Shown here: piece by piece, positions 35,488 to 46,800 of the stretch
How positions within the stretch are numbered: the first letter of the stretch is position 1
Layout of the letters: each line of letters begins with the position of its first letter
Assembly: GCF_008831285.2 (NCBI RefSeq)
Contig: NC_045139.1
Coordinates: 13,250,354-13,314,353, forward strand
Source of the DNA: Nymphaea colorata
Taxonomy: Eukaryota; Streptophyta; Magnoliopsida; Nymphaeales; Nymphaeaceae
Direction: 5' to 3'
DNA: 64,000 bases
The notes under the pieces: generated by a model
The model's database searches: none
Seen by the model: only the letters and a program-made list of their open reading frames with translations
Told to the model about the DNA's origin: nothing
Translations under genes and position numbers: made by a program

Positions 35488-38400
35488 GCTGCAGAATTAC
35501 CTTTTACAGCTCCTGGTTCTTGAACACCTAATCCCCATACGTGCTATTCAAATATAATGTGCTGAAACAGCAAAAGGAATAACATCACCAGACTTGCAAA
35601 AAAGCTTTTCTGCATTCATCAAATACTAACAAAAAAAAAATTTGACAACTCAAGGTCCAGCAGAAGAAATTCAAAAAAATCCGTCATGTATATCATTGAT
35701 ACTGCTAATAAGATTTGTTTATGCAGCTATGCTCCTTCACGAGGTTCCCCAAATCCTAAAAAAAAAAAAGACAAACTCCACAAAGAACCAGCAGAAGCTA
35801 CAAACTCAGAACCAAAACCCTGAGGTTCTCTTACACTTTTAGTTATAAAGAGCGAAACAAGAATTGATGCGTCGATTTTGTTACCAATAAAAGTCATCCA
35901 AAAACCCAGCTCAATATCTGTCCAGAGTGTTCTCAAAAAGCGTCAAAAAGACGAGAATTCACACTATTACCCATATCTACGGCAAATGCTTACCCCAAAA
36001 AGGGTTTCAAAATCGAACAAACGAAAAAAAGATGAACTGCAAGCCTCCATGAAGTCTCAGCATCTCCTCGAAATTTCACGAAAGGGAACGTCAAAAAGCA
36101 TCAAAATCGAATCCTAGAAGCCAAATTTCGAAAATTCTAACTCCAAATTTTTAAATTCGATTGAAAATTAGAGTGAATCTCCAGAACCTCGAATCGTGAA
36201 ACAGCGAGATCAACGAGAAGACCGAGAATTCCATCTCATTCAAAAGTAGAAGGGTGCAGTCCCCAGAAACGCGTACCTGACAGGGCCAATAAAGACCGTG
36301 GTTTCTCAACGCCGTCACCTCCAAGACCGACGACGACAACACGTGCGGGAGACGAGCGTCTCCGCCACATCCACCTTATAGAGCAAGCGAAAAACGGAGA
36401 AAGAGCAGAGAATAATGATTCCGGCCTCCGGTTGCATCCCGAAAGAGGGCGCCGGCGGAAATGGAGCCGGACAACTTTGTCTCGCAGCAAAAGTTCAACG
36501 CACCGGGAACCCTAAGCCAGGGAAAATGAGGGAGAAATAAAACGGAGGGGAGACACAAGCAAGAGAGAATGTCTCCCGGATTTCGCAGGTCAATTCTGCA
36601 AGTACATATTTTTCTATCTTCGTTTTTAACCAAAACTTCAGTCCAGGCCCACCAGGTTGAGAGAAATTTCAGAGGTCCCACTATTTATTCGAAAATTACA
36701 TATACCCCACCAACATCTTCATTCGTTTTTAGAGGTCAAATATATCTCTAGAACATATTTCCATCACCGATCATCCCACAATTTACAGTTTTTCCGTTTA
36801 GGTTCTTCTTGAAATGTTTTAAAAGGAAAAGAAACCTTTCAATAGAGTCATGGATGCTGTGGCGGGAATCGTGACTTTAATGTTTCTAGGCGCACTCATA
36901 TATACGTATAAACGATCAAACATTTAAAAATTAATAAATTTTGTAAAAATTAATAAATTTTGTGAGGCTGGCATGGGACAAGTTGCCCACACCATCCGGC
37001 TCCCTCACGGATTAACTAGCAAATATTGGGCAGTTTGTTTTGACGGGGAATAATTAAATTGAACGGTTCATAATAAAATAAGCTGTTGGATTGTCGAATA
37101 AAAGATTCGTTAGAACAAAAGGCGAAAGTTTAACTAAGCTTCAGCTAGGTGGAGATGACCTTGGCTAATCACAAAGAAGAAATTACTAAAGGGGTGCGGG
37201 AAAAATTTCTTTAAAGATAGGAGGCGATGAGCGAAATTTGTTATTTTTCTTTTTAAGTAATTTTTATGGAATGGAAAGAAAGAGAAGAGATATGTGTATG
37301 CCTTCTCGTGCCGGGAAATTCGAAAAAGGTGGGGTACATCCATGCTGGCTGGCGGTGCGGCGGCGAAAGCATCGCCATGCGCCTGGCTATCCTCTTCTTT
37401 TTTGGGCTTTGCTTTGCTTATCATATTCGCCGGTGGGGTGGATGTTAAAAACAGAGAAAAAGGTCGAGAGGTCGTTCGGCCCGGGTTGGCGGTTAATTTG
37501 CCGCTGGCTCCAGTGCGCGACCCTTTTCTGGCTGTCACTGGCTTAATTAAATCCGACTCCGGTACTCTACTTCTTCACGTCTTATTTGTCCGACATTGCA
37601 TTAAATTAATATGAGAGACTGACTGGCCAGCCACCTATCCCGATGGAACGAGTTGTTCTTCAATAATAAGCAGTCGGCTTCCCATTCATTTCTGCAGTCC
37701 CAATTCTTGTGAAACCTACTCTCAGGAGAAAAGAGCAAAAGAATTGACGTGATTCTGTAACTGTTGTATTGTCTTTTACATCAAAGCTAAAAGTACTAAA
37801 AGTAAAAACGAAAACAAAAGAGAGAGAGAGTACGTATAAATGTAGAACGGCGGCACAGTCAGCAGAATCAGCACAACGCCACTAGAATTTGGAACGTTAC
37901 GCTTTGGAAAACAGAAAGAAAATGGCCCAACGCATCATCTTCGGTCGGCTGCAGTTCCCGGCCGCTCCCCTATTAGTATGGCCGTTCCTTGATTTTCATC
38001 GGCTGCTAATTAAGAGCGACTTTTTTAATATTTATTGGTGTTACAGCTGATGAACTCTCCCATGTCGGGCTAGCTAACTGTGCAGGTTACTCTTTTGGTA
38101 CAAGTATTTATTATATCTCTCTCGATGTTACATGTTATCTTTATCTGTGGTGCGCATGAGTCGTAACATTTAAGTTTCGGCTTCAACGTACAGTAGTAGT
38201 ACTAACTACCAACTTCTCATTCTTGAAACAGATTCTTGCATTCTTCCTTGTGAGGAAAGGTAAATCAGGAAAGTGGATCCCCGTATAATGCAAAAGAACT
38301 TATTTCCTTTTCTGCGCTTGCTCCAAGTTGCCAAACTATAAAGAAGGAAGGCTTGACTGGCTGCTAATTAAAGAAGGAAGTCAGAAGACGAAGCTGGAGG

Positions 38401-40577
38401 TAAAGGGAAGAAGGGTGGAGGTCGGATTTCCTAGCTCCCGCATGAAAGGCCCAGCCTTACAAAGCTATATACATACGTTTTCTTTCCTTTTCTTAACATT
38501 TACTACGACCTATTCAACTCAAACGTTGCATTCGCTGTTCAAGCACACAAGAATGGTGCACCAACCTTGAACTCTTCAAGCGTGAGTCACCTTGCGGCGT
38601 CCTTGAGATAGTTCTATATTTGCTACTGAAATCGATTTAGAAAGCCAAATGCTTTAACCAGTTAGTGGATCAAATTGGAAATGGGATCCTTTGTGAATCA
38701 GACTTAATTACTAAGAAAAATGTATTTCAAATTACATAAATATAACTTGCGGAAATCACGAAATTGGGAAAAGTATATAAAAAAAAAATCTAGCATTTAA
38801 ATCATGTAAGATGAAATAGCAACCCAAATGATACCAAAAAGAAGAAGAAAACGATTGAAACTGAAGCCAATCATATAAGCAACCATCAGTTTGACCCATA
38901 TGAAGAACAGCAAAATAAACTCAAACGCTCAATTAACTTAGTCCCACCATCCACACCAACTTTATCATATATTTAGTGAGTCAAAAATTTTTTGGAAGTG
39001 GTGCTCCTGGCCTGGGCAATGAACTTCCTAGCCTTGCTACTGCTACAGGAGTGCACCCAACTCGACACAGAATCAAGAAAGGAACTGATAAACAGGGGAA
39101 CAGAGGAGAGTCGAGAAAGGAAAGAAAATAAAGGCCATGGCCATGAGAAAGGTGACTGACTAAAGATGCAGCGGCTGATAGCACCTTACATTCATTCAGT
39201 TTCGGCCCCAAACTCTTGGACAAGTCAGCAGAAATATGTTGGGAACGGACGGGACAGTGGCGTTTCAGAAGCACTTAAAAACAACGGACTGCGTGGAATC
39301 CTGCTTGAAAAGTTTGCCTGCTTGACGTCGCTTCAATCGCGTCCAGTTCAGTTCTTCGGCCTTTGGTGATTTGTTTGCTGGGAAAGATCCAACGCACGAG
39401 ACGTTGACGTCCCCACGTAGACTGCGAGGTCGGCCAAAAGTTGCGCATCGATGATCAGCAGTAACGTTCTCGCAGCTGAGCGACATAATGGAACCAGTAC
39501 GTTACGTACAGCAAGCGAACATGTGCTGCTGGAAATGGAAGGTGATTAAGTACCCGCAGCCCCTGCAACGACAAGTGAAAATTCAAAGTTCTCAACAGTG
39601 GTGACGTAGAATCAATCGTGTAGATCAGATTGCCTCTGTGCTCCGCCCGGTCTTTTATATATTGACGAGGTCAGATCAGGTCAGGCCAGGCCCACCCACC
39701 CTGTCCAACTGCACATTGAACCCTGCCTCCATCCATTTACTTCCTTCTTCCATCTTCCTCAACCGACTGGAAGTCATCCATCTACGGTGCTGTCATTTTT
39801 CCTTGTAAAATTCTGAGCCCACAGCCACAGCCATGCTCTCCCTTTCCCTGCTAAATGCGTCAGCTTCCTCAAATCTTTCAGTAGCAACTCTTTCGTATTG
39901 ATACTGGTAACAAGCAATCACCCTTTATTGGAATTCCTTTCCGTCTCACCTACCTACCCTCTCATATAATAAATTATTATTCATATTAATAAATATGGCA
40001 AATTCAGGCAATCAGCGTCATCCTACCTGTGCCTATGGCTATGGATACATTTACTTGCAATAAGACCTTTTAATTAGTTTCTAATGAGGATTAGATCAAC
40101 TTTGAATGAACTTGAATTTATATATCTATCAGATCCATATGTGGCGAAATTTTCTCGATTTCCTGCTGATTATTAATCATTCGAAGAATCTTTCTGAAGA
40201 TCGACGACGGAAACAAGCAATAGTGAGATTCTTAATTAAGTTTTACACAAAATAGTTAGCTTTCAACTACAATCCCTTTGTTTCCGGCAACTCAGTTGCC
40301 CTCTTACTCTGCACTTGTGCTATATTCTGAGTACTGATATCGCTGTTCCATCTTTCTTATTTAACATAACGTGCAAGGAACCAAACCGGACGTCATTGAT
40401 TCACCCGAAACAAAGCGTATTGGGATTTCGTGATGCTTAGATTCGCAAAGGACTTGATCTGCCGCTCAAAAAAATAAAATTTTAAGGAAGAAGTAAGTTC
40501 TACACCAAGGGCTGATTAAAACACGTAACCACTATAAAGAACTAAAGACGACTCAACTAATTAAGAATCTGGGTTGG
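35488..40577. other. Intergenic between divergent GTD-binding and heme oxygenase genes
   Basis: About 5 kb without a supported gene. 36277..36500 probably contains the leader exon of the GTD-binding gene: a CAG|GTACGC donor lies near 36276 on the minus strand. Open frames near 37134..37614 and 38328..38570 have no family features and I do not call them. Confidence 0.5.
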
Positions 40578-40585
40578 TATAAGTA
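40578..40585 (+). promoter_or_regulatory. TATA-like element before heme oxygenase
   Basis: TATAAGTA lies 39 bp before the start codon at 40624. If used, transcription would begin within about 15-20 bp of the ATG, leaving no room for an upstream transit-peptide exon. Inferred from position only. Confidence 0.4.
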
Positions 40586-40623
40586 GATCAGCTGTGTGAG
40601 GATCAGTTGTAAGAGAGAAGGGC

Positions 40624-43421
40624 ATGGCTGCGAGAGGGGGGAAAACATTTGTGGAGGAGATGAGGAGCATAGCAATGAAGTTTCATGTTGGGGAGTTCAT
40701 GGATGGCAAATGGGAGCCAACGCTTGAAGGGTATCTCCAATCTCTGGTGGACAGCCAAATCGTCTTCGCCACTCTTGAAAACATTGTCTTGGAGGCTAAA
40801 CACCTCGCATGTAAGTTTTTCTCTCTCTCTTGAGGCCATCCATTCCTGCTTTGATCTCCATTTGCCAGGTGCTACATACGTGAAAGCACAAGGCGCTATA
40901 ATATATTGATCCTTTTATATTTACTCATAAAGTTCTTAATATTAAAATATAACTAAGAAGTTTAGTAAATCGTGGAAACTAACTTGAAGATATGTGTGTC
41001 TTTGTCGAACATTTCAATGTCACATAAGATGATTCGCAGGAAATACCTCTATATATATATATATATATATATATATGAAGTGAAGTGTCTTATCAACCCA
41101 CATAGGCCGATGGGCTTCTTATAAGAGGAGGGCCTTCTGTTTTGGGCCGTCTATTATATCAGGCAGTCTAATCTAATGTTTAACTTTGGTTCTTTGTTAG
41201 TCTTGGATAAAAAAAAAAAAAAAAAAAAATCTTTCTTTTTTTTTCGATACGCAATAGTACCATGCTAGATCGTTTTATGAAATTTTCGGGACAAGATGGA
41301 TAAAAATTAATATTTTCAACATCGCTCGTAATTTAGTTGTCGTGTCCTACTCTTCTTAAAATGATGGGACACTTGTGGAGAGTGCCGCTTGCGCCATCCG
41401 GGTCGCATATGTCTGATTGCCTTTTCTCTTATTTTTCTCAGATGTGGAGCTCCGGAACACGGGGCTGGAAAGGAAGGAGAAGATAGAGAAGGACGTGATC
41501 TGGTTCCAGGAGCAAGGCTACCCCATCCCTACACCGTCGCCCTCTGGAATCGCCTACTCTTCGTATCTGGAAGGAATTTCGATGGGAGATCCCGCTGCTT
41601 TCGTTTGTCACTTCTACAACATATATTTTGCGCACACTGCAGGCGGCCGCATAATTGGAAAGAAGGTTCTGCCGTCAATGAAAGCTCCTTTTTATCAATT
41701 TTCGTTGTCGAAAGTACCTTTTCATATGAACGTCTTTTTCCTCAACTGATCGGTTTCTTCTCTCCAATTTTCCTATACAATTTTTTTAATAATGTTCTTT
41801 ATAACTTCCTTTGATATTCTTTTCTTTTACACAATTCTTTTCCAAATAGTTAACCCTTTCAAGATAAGAATTGATCCAAAAAGTTGCTAAGGGAGCAGTT
41901 ATTACCGTCTCTCTCCATGATGCAATAGGAATTCCTTTCTGAGGTGACTTTGTCTTCCCAACCCTAATTGGGTCCACAATATAACACGACAACTTTTGCA
42001 CCTGTCACCCTTCTATTTTTCAATTGGAGAAGGTCCCACCGGAGATGCGAAATTTCCAGCGTCGTGCTTCTAAAACAAGTCTCAGTAACCTGATAGCATT
42101 TTGCAGGTTTCTAATAAATTATTGAAGAATCATGAACTGAATTTCTACAAGTGGGACGGGGAACTCGGCCAACTGATGCAGAACGCCAGGGAGAGGCTCA
42201 ACCAAATTGCTCAAGTAAGCACTGCTCATTAGTCGTTTAGTCCTTGGCTGGCAAATTCCACCTCCCTTCGTTTCCCTTGTGTTCCTGATGGGATGGTACG
42301 CATGAAATACGGGTTCAAGTGAGTTCATGGGAGGCCATTGTTTTCTGATGGCGGATTCAACTCTGCCGGATGCCAGATGTGTCGTGTCGTGTCGGGTCGG
42401 GTCACTCAAAGTTGAAAACCGATTGGTAGAAAACATGTTACGGGGGCACTATTGCGTGACAGCTGTTACACAGTAAAAGGCATTTTTTCAAAAAAAAAAG
42501 AAATAGTTGTTTAAAACTTTTAAAAAAAACATTTTTGAAAAAAAAATGTTAAAAATGAAAAAAATGCGTTTTTAACCCAGTTTTTTTGTATTTTTTCATT
42601 TTGAAATTTTTTTTTATTTTCTATTTTTTATTTGTTGCAAATTTAAATTCTTTCACTTATTTTATTTTTTATTTTTTAAAAGTTTTTAAAATGTATTGTA
42701 TTTTTTTTGTTTTTTTAATTTTTTTCAAACTCGTAGTATTTATTTTATTTTTTTAATTTTTTAAAAGTTTTAAAAATGTATTTTTTTTTTCAAATTCGTA
42801 GTATTATATTTGAAAAAAAAAAATTCATTTAAAAGTCAAAGACGTTATTTGTAACTACAACTTTTAGTGACAGATTTTAAATTTTTTATTGATGCTGCAG
42901 CATCTGGCAAATTAGAATCCTCCCATTACTGATTTTGATATTTGGACTTAAAAAGGCCTTCGTGTTAAAGGACGCCAATTAAGGGAGGAGGGAGGAGACC
43001 AACCGTCACGAGACTATCACCATGCAGCTCTCCCTGAGTCAGGAAGCACACTTAGCTTTGGCTTATGCAAACACCGCCCATGAGATTTCTTGGTTGCCTG
43101 TCTAACAGCCGAGGTCCAGCCTATAAACAAACAGTGGATTACGTCAGGCTTACGGATTCAAGGATCTGAGTTCTGAATCTGATGTTTGGGTCCCTTATCG
43201 TGCATCTTAAATCTATGCCCGCACATCGTGTTTAAACAGTGAATCCCAAGTAGAATTTACATTTTTATTCTGGCATTTAACAGCAAGAACTTATTGCGTG
43301 CACCTCCGTTTTCTCTCTTTTTCTGCAGAACTGGTCCACAGAAGAAAGAAGACATTGTTTGGAAGAGACCAAGACATCATTCCACTACTCACTTCAGATA
43401 TTAAATTCAATATGGCGCTAA
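40624..43421 (+). CDS. Heme oxygenase, HO1-type but without a transit peptide (203 aa)
   Basis: Heme oxygenase cleaves heme to biliverdin, CO and iron; in plants the plastid enzyme feeds phytochrome chromophore synthesis. Exons 40624..40810, 41442..41665, 42107..42214 and 43329..43421 join in frame. Family motifs: FVEEMRSIAMKFH with the heme-ligand His, KWEPTLEGYL, LRNTGLERKEKIEKD, HFYNIYFAHTAGGRIIGKK (distal helix) and FYKWDGELGQL, ending in RRHCLEETKTSFHYSL. The exon pattern fits plant HO genes. Two oddities: an in-frame TGA lies at 40597, 27 bp before the ATG, and the ATG is followed almost at once by the catalytic domain, so no plastid signal is encoded. The loop after the heme-ligand helix is also shorter than in HO1. 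The retained His argues for activity, unlike plant HO2-type proteins. A divergent paralogue, possibly cytosolic, is my inference. Confidence 0.9.
41049..41076. repeat. (AT)n microsatellite in heme oxygenase intron 1
   Basis: About 14 AT units. A poly-A run of about 20 follows at 41209..41229 in the same intron. Confidence 0.9.
42483..42860. repeat. A/T homopolymer-rich region in heme oxygenase intron 3
   Basis: Nearly 380 bp consisting mostly of A-runs on the left and T-runs on the right (AAAATGTT / TTTTTAATTTTT patterns). The segment around ATTTTTTAAAAGTTTTAAAA occurs twice. The arms could pair with each other. Possibly the remains of an inserted element, but no clear ends were found. Confidence 0.6.
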
Positions 43422-43826
43422 GTATCACGCAATACCGGAGGCAGAAGCTTTTTACTGAAGGGCATAATACGTAATAACTCAAATTTAAACCTTCCAAAAA
43501 GTTTTGACCCTTCGAATACATATTAAAATGCTATGAAGCACCAATATGTAATAAACCAATTTATGTTGGTCCGTGTGGGTAACTGCCCTCAGTAGCCCAC
43601 ATGTGGCGTGCCCACTGGTATTGTGTGCTCGTACTGGTGTTAAATACAAGGTTTCCTCCAAGCATCTGGAACTGATGGTGTTGATGGTATAGTGTGAACT
43701 CATAAATAAAGTACATTTTTGTTGTTATCTTTCACCAACTCGCACACACCCACACATGAATAATATACTTCACTGTCGGAAAGAATGGGCCGAATGAACA
43801 TTATCATTCAAGGCCAAAGTAGTACA
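43422..43826. other. Short gap between convergent heme oxygenase and kinesin genes
   Basis: Holds the two 3' untranslated regions. No other feature seen. Confidence 0.6.
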
Positions 43827-46800
43827 TTAATGTCTTACATTGTTAACTAAAAAAGCTTTAGCTTCAGCTACATATCTCTGCGTATCTCCTAGTGCGTCTA
43901 ACTTCACGTTGTCCCCCAATAATTGGTTTGTCTTTTTTACGGCAGCTAGTTTTGCTGCTTCTAGTTCCTTTAATCGTCTCACCCCTGCCTCCAGTTCCTC
44001 TTCCAGGATCTTTTTCACTTCGACCTTACTGTCTATTTCAAAGGTGATGGTTTGGTAGTTCAGTATTAACAAGTGGAGCTCTTCCAGCGCCTCCTCCCTT
44101 AACTGCAGTAGAGATCCTCTTTCTGAAGTAAGATTTTGCAGCTCACAGTTGGCATCCTCTACAGCCCTGTTTGCTGCAGTTACTTCAGCTTCAACGCTTT
44201 GACACTCAATATCCAGTGCCTTGTATTGCACCTTCAGTTGTTCTGCCTCTCTTTTAATGAACTTGATCTTCCCTTCTGCTTGCCTTAGCTCAACTGGAAG
44301 CTTTGTCCTCTCTTCTTCAGCCTTCAACAATTCAGCAGCTTTACCCAGCTGCAACTGTCTGACGTTCTGTGTCAAAAAGGCTGGCTTGTTAGTGCTATCA
44401 ACGAATAATGCCTTCTCTGTTTCTTTCCTCCGATTGTCAGCAGCTTCCAGCCTTGATTTTAGGTTGCTAATGATGTTTTGCGTGGTAATTTCTTGTTCTT
44501 GAGACTTTAAATGTGCACACTTAACATTCTCCATCCGAGCTTGCAGGTCAGCTAAGCACTTCTTCTTTTGATCCAGAAGACATGAAAACTCGCTCAACTT
44601 AGCTCTTGCTTGAGCTTCTTGCTGCTCCAAACGGTGATTTGTTTCATGTAGATTTGACACGTGTGATTTGAAACCGTAGAATCTACTATTGACTCTGGAT
44701 CTGCTCTCCTCGAATTCAGCATACACGAGTTCAATGAATGCAATCTCCCTTTCCTTCATCCAATTATTATCCTCAGCTATTTCAATTTCTTCATGGAGCT
44801 TTTCAATCTCACAGGATGTTTTCTTGATTGTGTCAAAGATACCCACGGCCATCACTACTTCATTGAATTTGTCTTCTGCCAGATGCAACTTCTTCAAAGC
44901 CATGTTTAGTTCCTCCTTCGACACTTGAGCTTCAGCCTGTAGTTTACCTGTTTCTTCACATTCATATCCTACTCTTTTTACTTCATCGATGTTGTTCTCC
45001 ATGGACTGGAGCTTCCTCTTCAGTGCATCTCTTTCCTGCATAGCGTTCTCATATAATCCCATCAGTTTATCATTCTCTTCATGCATTTCGTGCAGCTGCT
45101 CTTCCAGCACTTTGACATCCTTCATGTGAAGGAGATTATCGTGATCTTCATCTACCGTTTCTTCATTAAGTATCCCCTTCATATTTGTATCATCAGCTGA
45201 AATTTTACCTTCATGCAGCTCAATCAGTCCAGCCTTGTTTTCAATCAGAGATTTCAACTTTTTCCGCAATTCATTATTTTCTTTTTCTAGAAAAATGGCA
45301 GTTTCATGAGCTTCAGCTTCCCTCTGGCTAGCAACCGCAATTGCGTCAACCATGGCTTTAAGTTCCATCTGATCAGAGACACTGCTTGCTCCTGGATCGC
45401 ATGTCCTTGACAAGTTGTGATCATCTGTTTTCTGCTTTATTGATTCTTTTATGTTCTCCGTAATCTTCTTCTCTTCCTCAAGCTGCAATACTAAACCATC
45501 AACCCTCCTGTAACATCAGGAGAAAAAATATATATAAACCAGAAGGTATTGAATGAGAAAAAGGAAGATACATGAAGCCAGGATAGAATGAAAATAAGAC
45601 GGGTTAGTCAAGGTCATTAATCATCAAAGAATAGAAAGTAAATCGTCCAATTTCACACAAAAAAAAAAGAAAATAAAGTTTGATATTTTGGTTACTCAGC
45701 CTTACACCACTCTCCAGATTGTGCAATTTTATTCTTTGCTACACCCCGTTAAGGCTTAGATGGAATGTTTTTACTTCAAAAAGCTGTTTGATCTGGTGAT
45801 GGGAATGTAACTTACTAACTTCACTAGTATTCCAATTTAGTTGGAACACCTTGTTCCTGCTAAGGACCATGTCAATGTTTGGGTTTCATGATAATGGAGT
45901 CAATTCAATTAACGAAATAATAAAAATAAGAGCATAAAAGAGTAACCTATAGATACTGTAGCAATTATGTTCAGTGCCAAACCTCTCCAGTTTCTCTTTG
46001 GCATCAAGACAAGTCTTCAGATTTTTGCGTAGCGCCTCAACTTCTCTCTGACACTGAATAACCTACAAAGGATAAATTAATTGGTCAGCGATATCTTTGG
46101 GCAAGAAAAAAAGTGTTTTTGGTGTTCATTTGCACCATCAGTTTCCACATTATAAAATGCCAAAAAGGTAAAGATTTCCAATGCAAAATTTAGAGAACGA
46201 TGATGTATGATGGTTGATAAGTATCAGGAAGTGGAAAGGAACTACAGAATCCATTAGAAGGGCTAGATTTTTCCGAGAAAATAAAGTATGCATGTTTTAG
46301 CTCCCCTAACATGATGTTACTTCACAGGATGCTTTTATGATGAAGATAAAGCTTTCCAATAAGCAAACCTGCACTTGAAGGACTTCATTCTCTTCACGGA
46401 TGGAAGAATAGTCCAGATGCGATGATATATCCTGCCAACAAAATTCACAATAGATAAATGAAAAATGTAAGCACATGCAACAAAAGCAGGAAGACGCATC
46501 CCAAGCGAACTACATCAAACTTATATATGATCTTAATGATCAAACTTCTATACAATCGTAATGAGATGCATTAGCAGTCTAGCATGTGTATGGATGGGAA
46601 AGAAGAATTTAGGACAATATCTAGTCAAAATTATTGATTAATAAATCAAGTGAAGGATTATGAAATCAAATTGAGAATAGCTTTCACAAATTAAATCCAA
46701 AGTAAAGCTTTATGAGTAGCCCTAGGACCTATAGTTCCTTAGTTTGCTAAACTTTCTTTTATAACCTAAACACTTCTTGAGAGTAGAAGCCGCTGCAATC

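Noticed and set aside
37134-37614. Several overlapping open frames of about 60-134 codons
   Set aside because: None shows a domain, and frames on both strands are equally open, which suggests composition rather than coding.
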